From Mycolicibacterium confluentis (lineage in GTDB: Bacteria > Actinomycetota > Actinomycetes > Mycobacteriales > Mycobacteriaceae), in NCBI RefSeq assembly GCF_010729895.1, contig NZ_AP022612.1:2666001-2730000 (forward strand): DNA of 64,000 nt. Direction: 5' to 3'. The translations under genes were made by a program, and so were the position numbers. This document shows positions 1 to 8,212 of this stretch, piece after piece. The notes below the pieces were generated by a model that saw only the letters and a list, made by a program, of their open reading frames with translations, searched no databases and had not been told where the DNA came from. Within the stretch, counting starts at the first letter, position 1. The number at the start of each line of letters is the position of its first letter.

Positions 1-1
1 C

Positions 2-1051
2 ACCAAGGCGATGCGCTCGGCAGGTGTCAGCGACTCCGACAGCATGCGCAAGCAGTGGGCCACCCTGCAGCAGGGCGCCAAGACGCTGGCGGAGGCCAGC
101 CGCCAGGTGGCCGACGGCGTGCAGCTTCTGGTCGACGAGACCAAGAAGATGGGCGGCGGCCTCAACGATGCCTCGGCGTTCCTGCTGGCCATGAAGAACG
201 ACGCCACCACACCGTCGATGGCGGGGTTCTACATCCCACCGCAGTTCCTGGCCGGGGACGATTTCAAGAAGGCCGCCGATCTGTTCTTCTCCCCCGACGG
301 CCACACCGTGCGCTACATGATCCAGACCAAGCTGAACCCGTTCAGCACCGAGGCCATGGACCAGATCGACGCGATCACCGACGTTGCTCGTGGCGCCCAG
401 CCCAACACCACGCTCTCGGATGCCACGGTGTCGATGACCGGTTACACCGTGTCGCTGCGTGACACGCGTAACTACTACAACAGCGACATCCAGTTCATCA
501 TCATGGTGACCGTCGCGGTGGTCTTCCTGATCCTGGTGATCCTGCTGCGTGCACTAATCGCTCCGCTGTATCTCATTGCGTCCGTCGTGATCTCGTATAT
601 GTCCGCGCTGGGCATCGGGGTGTTGCTGTTCCAGGAGCTCCTCGGACAGGAACTGCACTGGAGCGTGCCGGGCCTGACGTTCATCATCCTGGTGGCCGTC
701 GGCGCCGACTACAACCTGCTGCTCATCTCCCGCATCCGGGAGGAGGCCAGCCACGGGTTGCGCACCGCGGTGATCCGCACCGTCGCCGCGACCGGCGGAG
801 TCATCACCACCGCGGGCCTGATCTTCACGGCGTCGATGTTCGGGCTCCTGTTCGCCAGCATCAGCACCCTGGTCCAGGCCGGTTTCATCATCGGCATCGG
901 CATCCTGCTGGACACCTTCCTGGTGCGCACGACGACCGTGCCCGCCATGGCGGTTCTGGTGGGCCGGTTCAACTGGTGGCCGTCTCGATGGCAGCCCAAG
1001 CCCGCGCATCCGCCGCGGGAACCCGAACCTGTGGCCGCGAGCGTCGACTGA
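2..1051 (+). CDS. MmpL-family RND lipid transporter, C-terminal part
   Basis: This is the last 350 or so residues of an MmpL transporter; the frame is already open at base 2, so the N-terminal two thirds lie outside the window. MmpL proteins are proton-driven inner-membrane exporters of envelope lipids. Visible are a long helical periplasmic stretch, then a run of membrane helices from about base 495. The segment [16 protein letters not shown] carries the Asp-Tyr pair typical of the MmpL proton relay. The tail is short and basic/proline-rich. A GAP/Sap-like gene follows 31 bases later, and a polyketide synthase locus faces it, so the cargo is probably the lipid made there (inference). The particular MmpL paralogue cannot be named from this fragment. 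Confidence 0.9.
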   Translation, partial: TKAMRSAGVSDSDSMRKQWATLQQGAKTLAEASRQVADGVQLLVDETKKMGGGLNDASAFLLAMKNDATTPSMAGFYIPPQFLAGDDFKKAADLFFSPDGHTVRYMIQTKLNPFSTEAMDQIDAITDVARGAQPNTTLSDATVSMTGYTVSLRDTRNYYNSDIQFIIMVTVAVVFLILVILLRALIAPLYLIASVVISYMSALGIGVLLFQELLGQELHWSVPGLTFIILVAVGADYNLLLISRIREEASHGLRTAVIRTVAATGGVITTAGLIFTASMFGLLFASISTLVQAGFIIGIGILLDTFLVRTTTVPAMAVLVGRFNWWPSRWQPKPAHPPREPEPVAASVD

Positions 1052-1082
1052 CGCATCCGGTTGTTGAGTAAGGTCGCCTCGT

Positions 1083-1799
1083 ATGTGGATCACCGTGCTG
1101 GGACTTGCCCTCGCGGTGAACTTCGAACCCATGAGGCTGGGTCTGATCACGGTAGCGCTCAGCAGGCCCAAACCCGTTCTGCAACTTCTGGCGTTCCTGA
1201 CCGGAAGCTTCGTGATGAGCGCGACCGCCGGGCTGATCGTGCTGTTCGTGGTCCGACCGGGTCTGGTCGGCGCGCTGCAGTTCGACCGTGCCACGGTGCA
1301 TCTCACGCTCGGTGTGTTTGCCCTCGCGTTGTCCGCGGTGTTCGCACTACGAGCGGGACCCCGTCGCACCACCGTCGACGCCACGATCACAACCTCCTCC
1401 TCGCCAGACGCCGACTTTGCGAAAAATCATGGGCCCCGTGCGGTTCGGGCGGTCTTCTCCCGGGCGCGCGGCCTCGCCCGCGGCAGTTCGCCATGGTTCT
1501 CGGGGGCGATGGGAATGGGCATCGCAATACCGTCGATCGACTACCTCGCACTGCTGGTTCTGATCGCCACGACAGGCGGCGCCCCGGTGACGCAGGCCGG
1601 GCTGTTGTTCACGTTCATCACGGTGGCCAACGCCGTGGTCGCCATCCCGCTCGTCAGCTTCCTGATCGCACCCGAGTCCACCCGAATTCGGTTGGAGGCC
1701 CTGCGACTCTGGGTGGCCGCCCGCACGCGCCGCGACGTCGCCCTGGTGCTGGCCATCGCGGGCGTTGTGCTGACAGTCCTTGGCATCAGCGGATTGTGA
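1083..1799 (+). CDS. GAP/Sap-family integral membrane protein (lipid-addressing protein)
   Basis: The 238-residue polytopic membrane protein starts MWITVLGLALAVNFEPMRLG and has about six hydrophobic segments separated by a charged loop (around residues 95-135). The N-terminal helix with the NxEPxRLG stretch is typical of the GAP family. Characterised members are Gap of the glycopeptidolipid locus and Sap of the sulfolipid locus, small membrane partners needed to move a surface lipid. It sits just after the mmpL gene, as expected for a two-gene export unit. The ATG at 1083 was chosen because it begins directly at the first membrane helix; the ribosome site is weak. The export role is inferred from family and context. 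Confidence 0.8.
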   Translation: MWITVLGLALAVNFEPMRLGLITVALSRPKPVLQLLAFLTGSFVMSATAGLIVLFVVRPGLVGALQFDRATVHLTLGVFALALSAVFALRAGPRRTTVDATITTSSSPDADFAKNHGPRAVRAVFSRARGLARGSSPWFSGAMGMGIAIPSIDYLALLVLIATTGGAPVTQAGLLFTFITVANAVVAIPLVSFLIAPESTRIRLEALRLWVAARTRRDVALVLAIAGVVLTVLGISGL

Positions 1800-1812
1800 G
1801 CGCCGCTGCCCC

Positions 1813-1818
1813 TATGAT
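1813..1818 (+). promoter_or_regulatory. Candidate -10 element (TATGAT) for the proline-rich protein gene
   Basis: TATGAT lies between the stop of the GAP-family gene and the ribosome site of the next gene. It is close to the SigA -10 consensus, but no convincing -35 is visible, so this is tentative. It would give a short leader ending at the AGAGGAG site. Confidence 0.35.
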
Positions 1819-1848
1819 GGACGACAACCCCCAACAGAGGAGTCTGCG

Positions 1849-2355
1849 GTGCAGCATCGCTCTCGACTGACACGGTCAGCGGTCGTCACCGCCCTGGGAT
1901 TCGGAGTCTGGCTCATCGGCAGCGTGCCCGCGCACGCCGAACCGGTCGATTCGCAGCGCAACGACATCGCGGCCGAGGACCAAGACCGCGACCGCGAACG
2001 CGACGAGAACCAGACGGTGCAGTGCCCGATCTGCCCGCCCGAGATCCAGCAGGCACTCGCGCAGTTGGGGCCGATGCCCGAACCGGGTCCGCTGCCGCCG
2101 GTCGATTGGCCTGCCGCCGAGGTCAGCGTGCCGGTCTCGGTGGGCCTGCCGGCACCCCCGCTGCCGCCGCTGGTGTTGGGCTCGGCCGCCGATGCCGTCC
2201 TGCCGGAACTGGCGTCGCCGCAACTGCTTCCGCCGCCGCCCGATCTTCCGCCCCCGCCGCCGCCGGTTCTTCTGCCGCCGCCACCCGAGCCGCCGCGGCT
2301 TCCGCCGCCGCCGCCCCCGCCGGGGTTGCCGCCGCCACCCTGGCCGCTGGGCTGA
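1849..2355 (+). CDS. Secreted proline-rich protein of unknown function
   Basis: This 168-residue protein starts at a GTG preceded by a strong ribosome site (AGAGGAG, 1836-1842, six bases upstream); that spacing decides the start. Residues 1-33 look like a Sec signal peptide with a cleavage motif AHA-EP. After it come a very acidic/basic repeat (EDQDRDRERDEN), a CPICPPE motif with two cysteines, and then a C-terminal half that is mostly proline and leucine, with runs of up to seven prolines. Such tails are seen in mycobacterial exported proteins that may span or bind the wall, but I do not recognise this one. It follows mmpL and gap in the same direction. Confidence 0.65.
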   Translation: MQHRSRLTRSAVVTALGFGVWLIGSVPAHAEPVDSQRNDIAAEDQDRDRERDENQTVQCPICPPEIQQALAQLGPMPEPGPLPPVDWPAAEVSVPVSVGLPAPPLPPLVLGSAADAVLPELASPQLLPPPPDLPPPPPPVLLPPPPEPPRLPPPPPPPGLPPPPWPLG

Positions 2356-2367
2356 GTCTCAGCGGTC

Positions 2368-3609
2368 TCAGCGCGTCGATCCGCCGCCGGGCGCCACGCC
2401 CAGTGGGATCAGCATGAACCCGAGCACCACGAGCGGGAACAGCAGCATCGTCTTGCGTGGTGGCACGTCGTCGATCTCGGGCCTGCGGTGCGCGTAGAGC
2501 ACAAACACCACGACGATGTCGAACGCGACCACCAGCAGCCATCGGGTCCAGTCGACCCCGGTGAGGAACAGCGGAATGATCAGCAGCAGACCGAATGCCG
2601 GAAGCAGGATGTCGGACTTCAACTGAGCGAAGAAGGGGCGCATCGCCACCCCGGAGAACCGCGCGACCGACCACAGCGTCGCCGCCAACCCCGCCAATCC
2701 CAACAGCACCGATCCGATCAGCGCTGGAACACCGACCGCCGCCACCTCTTTGAGTCCGTCGGCCACGCTGTGGTCGTAGGTGGCCAGATACCACCCGCAC
2801 ACCCAATCGTGATAGTCCGACAGCACCGGGGTGTCAGTCGTCAGGTATGCCACCAGATCCCCCGGCGCCTTGATCGACGCGAACGGAGTCTCGATCATGC
2901 GGTGCGGAACGGACGCACACACCTTCTGACTCACGTCGTGGTTGGCGAATGCCGCAACCACGAGGGCCATCAGAAGGCCGGGCGCAATGGCCAACACCGC
3001 TGCCCACCGCTGAGCCCACCGTCCCAGACCCCTGGCGAGCACCATGATGGCCAGGATCGCGCCGAGGCCGAATTCCAGTGCCATGCCCTCGTGCATCAGC
3101 GCGAGAACCGCGACGACGGCACCGAACACACCGCAGCAGATCAGGGCCAGGCGACGCTGCTGGACGACACTCAGCGCCAGACACAGCGCGATCAGGGCCG
3201 TGGCACCCAACAGATCCGGGCGCCCGGAGTAGACCGCATACGGCACACCGAACGGCAGCACGGCCAGCAGCAACGCAAGCATGATCCGGCCTGGCGTGCG
3301 GGCCCGGCGCAGCAGGGTGAACGCCAGCGCCCCCAACCCCAACAGGTAGACACCAGTGGTCAGCCAGCGCATCAGATAGGCGTTGCGGAAGAAGCTTTCG
3401 TCGGCGACGCTGCCGACGAGCTCACCAGCCAGTCCGCGGCGCACGAAGCCGAACTGGTAGTCGGCGATGTAGTACGAGATCAGGTAGTGGTCAACGGGAA
3501 TCACCACCGCCGCCAGGTAGACGAAGGCGGCCGACCAGACCAGGATTGCCAGGGCGACGGCGATGAAGAGGCCAGAACGGCGACGGGTGGGGACGGAATT
3601 CACCTGCAC
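2368..3609 (-). CDS. Polytopic membrane protein of unknown function
   Basis: The 413-residue product has roughly ten hydrophobic segments, a short basic N-terminus and a charged C-terminal loop before a last helix. Striking conserved-looking motifs are FVRRGLAGELVG near residue 55, LMHEGMALEFG in the middle and GVDWTRWLLV near residue 355. Polar motifs of this kind at membrane faces recall membrane glycosyl- or acyltransferases, but no catalytic signature is certain, so no function is given. The GTG at 3609 is used; a second GTG two codons later is equally possible. It is the last gene of the minus-strand lipid run, 15 bases after the serine hydrolase gene, and is probably co-transcribed with it. 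Confidence 0.75.
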   Translation of the reverse strand: MQVNSVPTRRRSGLFIAVALAILVWSAAFVYLAAVVIPVDHYLISYYIADYQFGFVRRGLAGELVGSVADESFFRNAYLMRWLTTGVYLLGLGALAFTLLRRARTPGRIMLALLLAVLPFGVPYAVYSGRPDLLGATALIALCLALSVVQQRRLALICCGVFGAVVAVLALMHEGMALEFGLGAILAIMVLARGLGRWAQRWAAVLAIAPGLLMALVVAAFANHDVSQKVCASVPHRMIETPFASIKAPGDLVAYLTTDTPVLSDYHDWVCGWYLATYDHSVADGLKEVAAVGVPALIGSVLLGLAGLAATLWSVARFSGVAMRPFFAQLKSDILLPAFGLLLIIPLFLTGVDWTRWLLVVAFDIVVVFVLYAHRRPEIDDVPPRKTMLLFPLVVLGFMLIPLGVAPGGGSTR

Positions 3610-3624
3610 CCGGTCACCCTACTG

Positions 3625-4929
3625 TCATCCTGAACTCAGCCGGGCCACTGGCGTCAGTTGGTCGTAACGCGAACCGAATTCGGCGACAGGACGGTACCCG
3701 CGTGAACGAGCCATGGCGGCCCCACGACGGATCAGCGCCGCGGTCGCGACGAATCCGGCCTGATCGGTCAACACGAACGGGGTCAGCAGACGGTTGTGCA
3801 CGAACCCGATGGCCAGACCGCTCTCCGGGATGGCCCAGCCCATCGAACCGCCAAGGCCCACATGGCCGAAACCGGGCAGAACACCGGGGAAGGGCAGGCC
3901 GTGGTAGCCGAGATGGAATGACATCGGCATGCCCACGCTCCGGTCCGGACGCAGGCTTGGACGGCCCGCCAGACCGGCGGCGACGCGCCCCGACAGGTAC
4001 TGAATGCCGTCGATGGAACCGCCATTGGCGATCGCACCGTACATCCTGGCCAACCCGCGGGCAGTCGCCACCCCATTGGCGGCCGGCATCTCAGCGTCCA
4101 GCATCGGAATCTCACCCTGGACAACAGATTTCATACCGGGGAAATACAGTGAGCCGAACCCCGCGGTCAGCGGATTCAGGGCCGCATGCGGCGCCAGCAG
4201 ATTGAACACCGGGTTCGACAGGTTCGACTGCGGATGGATGATCTGCGCGGCATGAGTCGGTGCGGTCGCCGGCGGACGGCCGAGGTGCACGCCGTCGGTG
4301 TCCAGTGGCGCCGCCACCTCCTCCCGAAACAGTTGGCGCATACCCTTGCCCGTCACCGAGCGGGCCAGGCCCGACAGCAGCCACCCGTAGGTCAGCGCGT
4401 GATAGGCGGGCTTGCCACGCAGGCGCGACGCGGGGGCCGCGGCCATCCGCGCCTCCATCGCCGTGTGGTCCAGCAGTTCCGCTTTGGTGACTCCGTTCAG
4501 ATGCGACAGACCCGCGCGGTGCCGCATCATCTCGCGCACCGTGATGTCGGCTTTGCCGTTGGCGCCGAAGTCGCTCCAGTAGTGCGACACCGGGGTGTCG
4601 TAGTCGATCAGCCCGCGGTCGACCAGCCGATGGATGACCGTCGACGCCACACCCTTGGTCGCCGAGAACACCATGCTGCCCGTGTCCGCGGCCCAGGGCT
4701 GCTCACCACGACGATCGGCATAGCCCGCCCAGACGTCGACGACGGGCTCCCCATGGAGGTACACCGCGAGCGCGCCACCACCGAGCTTGGGACGGCCGAA
4801 CATCGCTGAGAAGGCACGCACAGCGCACGAGAAGTTGGGGTCCGCGGCACCGTGGACACCCTCCGGGAGCGCCGCGCTGCGCTCCCCAGATGTTGCTTGG
4901 CTCACACCGTGCACTTTACCCACCCCCAC
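3625..4929 (-). CDS. lipL: Serine beta-lactamase-fold esterase, LipL-like
   Basis: This is a 434-residue protein of the class C beta-lactamase/EstB esterase family. The nucleophile motif SATK (SxxK) lies near residue 89, followed by the HALTYGWLLSGL segment that holds the second catalytic Tyr and a GHVGLGGSMGW motif near the end that matches the third (KTG-like) box. There is no signal peptide. It resembles M. tuberculosis LipL (Rv1497), including a GANGKADITVREMMRH stretch, and Rv1497 lies directly next to meaB there. Here the polyketide genes lie between them. The upstream GTG start is ambiguous; GTG codons nearer VSQATSG are possible. A role in lipid trimming or transesterification is only inference. 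Confidence 0.8.
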   Translation of the reverse strand: MGVGKVHGVSQATSGERSAALPEGVHGAADPNFSCAVRAFSAMFGRPKLGGGALAVYLHGEPVVDVWAGYADRRGEQPWAADTGSMVFSATKGVASTVIHRLVDRGLIDYDTPVSHYWSDFGANGKADITVREMMRHRAGLSHLNGVTKAELLDHTAMEARMAAAPASRLRGKPAYHALTYGWLLSGLARSVTGKGMRQLFREEVAAPLDTDGVHLGRPPATAPTHAAQIIHPQSNLSNPVFNLLAPHAALNPLTAGFGSLYFPGMKSVVQGEIPMLDAEMPAANGVATARGLARMYGAIANGGSIDGIQYLSGRVAAGLAGRPSLRPDRSVGMPMSFHLGYHGLPFPGVLPGFGHVGLGGSMGWAIPESGLAIGFVHNRLLTPFVLTDQAGFVATAALIRRGAAMARSRGYRPVAEFGSRYDQLTPVARLSSG

Positions 4930-4971
4930 CGCACAGAATCGACGGACATAAGCGGTGTTACTGGTCCGTTA

Positions 4972-6735
4972 TCAGCGTCCTGCCGGGGCCCCGGCCAGCA
5001 CTGCGGCGTCCAGGCGCGTGAACTCGCCCGCCCGGTATCTCTCCAGGCTGGCCGAACGTCGGGTCTTGCCGCTCGTGGTGATCGGAATCGAGCCCTGCGC
5101 CACCAGCACGACGTCCGCGACTGCGACGCCGTGGGCTGTCGAGATCACCGATGCCACCTCGCCTTTGATGGCCTCCAGGCGTTCGGCCATCTCGGCCGCG
5201 TCGAGACCCTTGTTCTTGACCTCTGCGATCACCACGAGTTTCTCGGTGGTGTCGTCGGGCACGGCCACCGCGGCCACCCGACCGCGGGTGATCACCGACA
5301 CCGAGGCCTCGATGTCGTCGGGATAGAGGTTGCGCCCCCGGATGATCAACAGATCCTTCATCCGGCCGATGATGAACAGCTCACCCTCGGAGAGGAATCC
5401 GAGATCGCCAGTGCGCAGCCACTTCTCGGCCGGCGTATCGGCCGATGCGTCAACCAGCGTGCCGCCGAACGTGCGCTCGGTCTCCTCGGGCTTGTTCCAG
5501 TATCCGGCGCAGACGTTCTCGCCGTGCACCCAGATCTCACCGATTACGCCTGCGGGGCTCTCGGTGCCGTGGTCAGGGTCGACGATGCGCACCAGCGGCG
5601 AGTCCGGCGTGCCGTAGCTGATCAGCGCCGTGCCGGTGGCTGCGCGGTCGGCGTTTCCAGCGGACAGCTTCTCGGGCTCGAAGTGCACCACCTGAGGCGG
5701 CTGCCCGGGACTGCGGGTCTGGACGTACAGCGTCGCCTCGGCCAGGCCGTAGGACGGCCGGATCACCTTGGGCGGCAGGTTGAAGCGCGCGAAACGCTCC
5801 GTGTACCTGCGCACCGTGACCTCGTGGACGCGTTCGGCCCCGCTCATGATGCTGAGCACGTTGCTGAAGTCGCAGCCCTGCAGGTCCTCGTCGGTGGTGC
5901 GCGTGGCCGCCAGGTCGAATGCGAAGTTGGGTGCCGCCGTCAGCGCGTGGGTGTGCGTTCCCACCAGGCGCATCCACCGTGCTGGGCGGGCCAGGAAGGA
6001 CAGCGGGCTCATCAGCACCGAGTGCCAACCGCCCAGGATCGGGGCGACGATACCGAGCAGAAGACCCATGTCGTGGTAGAAGGGCAGCCACGACACCACG
6101 GTGCTGTCTGCCGGCGGAACCCGGTTGTAGTCGGGGTAGAAGCCGCCCATCATCTGCTCGAAGTTGACCGCCAGGTTGCGATTCGACACCATGACGCCGG
6201 CCGGGGTGCGCGTCGACCCGGAGGTGTACTGCAGGTAGGCGGTGTCGGGCAGGGTCTCGCGCTTGAGCCGACCGCCCGAGCGGGTGTCGAGGTCGAGCGT
6301 GTCGACGGCCAACACCGTCGGCGTCGGACGGCCCTCGGCGGCCTTGGCATAGGGCGTGACGGTCTCGTTGACCGCCGACGTGGTGAGGAGGACCGTCGGT
6401 GCGGCGTCGGCCAGTACGGCGTTGACGCGATCGTCATGAGCCCCCACCATCGGCGTCGAGAGCGGCACCGCGATCAGGCCGGCCTCGATCGCCCCGAGGA
6501 ACGCGATGACGTACTCCATGCTCTGGGGCGCCAGGATGACGGCGCGGTCCCCCACTGTCGCGACCTCGCGAAGCTTCACCGCGAGGTTCTTGACCCGCAG
6601 GTACATCTGCGCCCAGCTGAGCGTCTCCTGGACGCCGTCCCAGTCGGATTCGTAGTCGATGAAGGTGAACGCGGGGTCGCCGGGCTGCAGGCCGGCCCGT
6701 TCGCGGAGAACACCAGTAAGCGAAGATGCGATCAC
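4972..6735 (-). CDS. FadD-type fatty acyl-AMP ligase (FAAL)
   Basis: The 587-residue enzyme activates a long-chain fatty acid as acyl-AMP and hands it to a polyketide synthase rather than to CoA. The AMP-binding P-loop TSGSTRTPAGV is at residues 171-181, PSYGLAEATLYV lies near residue 335, and the C-terminal hinge and lysine region reads TGDLGFLSEGELFIIGRMKD then IIRGRNLYPDDIE. Its length and the mycobacterial FAAL-like sequence place it with FadD23/FadD26/FadD32 rather than CoA ligases. The GTG start at 6735 has a GAAAGG ribosome site nine bases upstream. It lies in the same run as pks and papA, so it most likely supplies the starter acyl chain for that synthase. Confidence 0.88.
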   Translation of the reverse strand: MIASSLTGVLRERAGLQPGDPAFTFIDYESDWDGVQETLSWAQMYLRVKNLAVKLREVATVGDRAVILAPQSMEYVIAFLGAIEAGLIAVPLSTPMVGAHDDRVNAVLADAAPTVLLTTSAVNETVTPYAKAAEGRPTPTVLAVDTLDLDTRSGGRLKRETLPDTAYLQYTSGSTRTPAGVMVSNRNLAVNFEQMMGGFYPDYNRVPPADSTVVSWLPFYHDMGLLLGIVAPILGGWHSVLMSPLSFLARPARWMRLVGTHTHALTAAPNFAFDLAATRTTDEDLQGCDFSNVLSIMSGAERVHEVTVRRYTERFARFNLPPKVIRPSYGLAEATLYVQTRSPGQPPQVVHFEPEKLSAGNADRAATGTALISYGTPDSPLVRIVDPDHGTESPAGVIGEIWVHGENVCAGYWNKPEETERTFGGTLVDASADTPAEKWLRTGDLGFLSEGELFIIGRMKDLLIIRGRNLYPDDIEASVSVITRGRVAAVAVPDDTTEKLVVIAEVKNKGLDAAEMAERLEAIKGEVASVISTAHGVAVADVVLVAQGSIPITTSGKTRRSASLERYRAGEFTRLDAAVLAGAPAGR

Positions 6736-6826
6736 TGTCAGATACCTTTCGTGCTCGGCGCAGAGATGATGAACTCGGCCGATGTTGTGCGGCTCGCGCC
6801 GCGAGAGTCGAGGGTGGTGGCGGGCA

Positions 6827-8212
6827 TCAGATCATCTGCCCGGACAGGTCGTATTCCGCCAGGGTCTGCTGCACCAGATCTGCCAGCCAGGCCTTGGTGT
6901 TGGGTGCTCCCGGCTCGTAGCCGACCACCGAGATGGACACCTTGCCCCCGAGCCGGCCGGACACCAGCACCAGATGTCCACCCGCGGCGACGATGTCGCG
7001 TTCGATGACGTTCTGGTCGACGCCGCGCATCACCATGTACTCGGCGTCGGAGCCGTCAGGGCGGCCCACCGTGGGTTCGAGATCGCCCATGTTCGAACAC
7101 GACACCGGAAGGTCGGCCGCACCGACGAACACGTCGGAGAGACGCTTCATGGCACGCCGCGGGACGAACGGGATCAACGGCAGGAATTGCAGCGACTCGT
7201 CCGGAGTGTCCTTACGCGCCTGCAGTGCTGACCTGATCGCGGCGCGGGCAGAGGTGAGGTCGGTGGTGACCGAATCCGGGTCGACCCCCACGTTCCCGAT
7301 CGACATCGCGTTGGCGCGGTAGTCGTCGAAGGACCGATCACTGAGTGCCAGAAGCAGATTCACCGTCGAGCCATCGGGCCCGGTGGGCACCGTGCGGCCC
7401 ATGCGGGCGCCGAGTCGGGCCGCGACGCCGGCCAGCAGGGAGTAGGTGTTCCCGCCGAGCGAGGCCGCGCGTGCGTCCCATTCGTCGATGTCGACGAAGA
7501 CCGAGACCGCGGGCACCGACACGACTCGGTTGGCCGCACCGACATCGTCTGCCTGACGCGCCGGGGCCGACCGCGCGAGGTCGTGACGGCGGCGCAGGGT
7601 CAGCTTGATCGCCGTGGACAACGTGCGGCGCACCTCGGGCAGATCCCGCAGTGTCGCCCGCGCGTCCTCGCGGGCCGCCCGCAGTCTGGCCCTGCGGGTC
7701 GCGCCGCGGCGGGCGGGGTAGCCCAGGTCGGGCCGCTCCCCCTTGACGGCGGAAAAGATCGTCACCAGGCCGGCCACGCCGTCGCCGAGCGCGTGGGAGG
7801 CCACCAGGCTCAGCCCGGTGGACCCGTCGGTCATGGGCAGCACCGAGAGTCGCCAGCCGGGGCCGAACTCGGGATCGATCGGTCGGGCGGCCTGCTCATC
7901 GGCCCAGTCGCTGAACTCTTCGCGGGGCCTGGCCACGGCCTCGATGTCCAGATCGGACGCCGGACCCAGCGCCGAGACCCAGCGATGCCTCCCGAAGGGC
8001 AGCACCGAACGTTCGATCAGTCGGCCCCCGAGCCCGTAGCCGAGGTTCTCGTGGAACCGCTCCAGCGCTTCGAGATCCACCGGATGCTCATAGATCCACA
8101 GGCACTGCATCAGCTGCGAACGATTCCCCGCCCGCATGGCGTCGAACATCGCCTGGTCCAGGTGGACCAGGCGGTTATCCATCGGCACAACGTTTTCCGC
8201 GGTGTCAGCCAC
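6827..8212 (-). CDS. Acyltransferase-like protein with SHxxxDG motif (paralogue 1)
   Basis: This 461-residue protein looks like a wax ester synthase/DGAT or condensation-type acyltransferase. The active-site motif is SHALGDG (H140, D144, G145); the first His of the usual HHxxxDG is Ser. Blocks shared with the upstream gene include DNRLxxxDQAMF near the N-terminus, LPFGRHRWV around residue 75, IDPExGPGWR, LPMTDGST, LPVSCxNxGDLxP and GKVSxxVVGYxPGxxNTK. The GTG at 8212 was chosen because GGAAGG lies eight bases upstream and the start overlaps the upstream stop by eight bases, which suggests translational coupling. Function is probably transfer of an acyl chain made by the local synthase; acceptor unknown. 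Confidence 0.72.
   Translation of the reverse strand: MADTAENVVPMDNRLVHLDQAMFDAMRAGNRSQLMQCLWIYEHPVDLEALERFHENLGYGLGGRLIERSVLPFGRHRWVSALGPASDLDIEAVARPREEFSDWADEQAARPIDPEFGPGWRLSVLPMTDGSTGLSLVASHALGDGVAGLVTIFSAVKGERPDLGYPARRGATRRARLRAAREDARATLRDLPEVRRTLSTAIKLTLRRRHDLARSAPARQADDVGAANRVVSVPAVSVFVDIDEWDARAASLGGNTYSLLAGVAARLGARMGRTVPTGPDGSTVNLLLALSDRSFDDYRANAMSIGNVGVDPDSVTTDLTSARAAIRSALQARKDTPDESLQFLPLIPFVPRRAMKRLSDVFVGAADLPVSCSNMGDLEPTVGRPDGSDAEYMVMRGVDQNVIERDIVAAGGHLVLVSGRLGGKVSISVVGYEPGAPNTKAWLADLVQQTLAEYDLSGQMI

Noticed and set aside
4852..7008. 718-codon frame antisense to the FAAL gene
   Set aside because: Shadow of a well-supported enzyme gene; the protein shows no motif.
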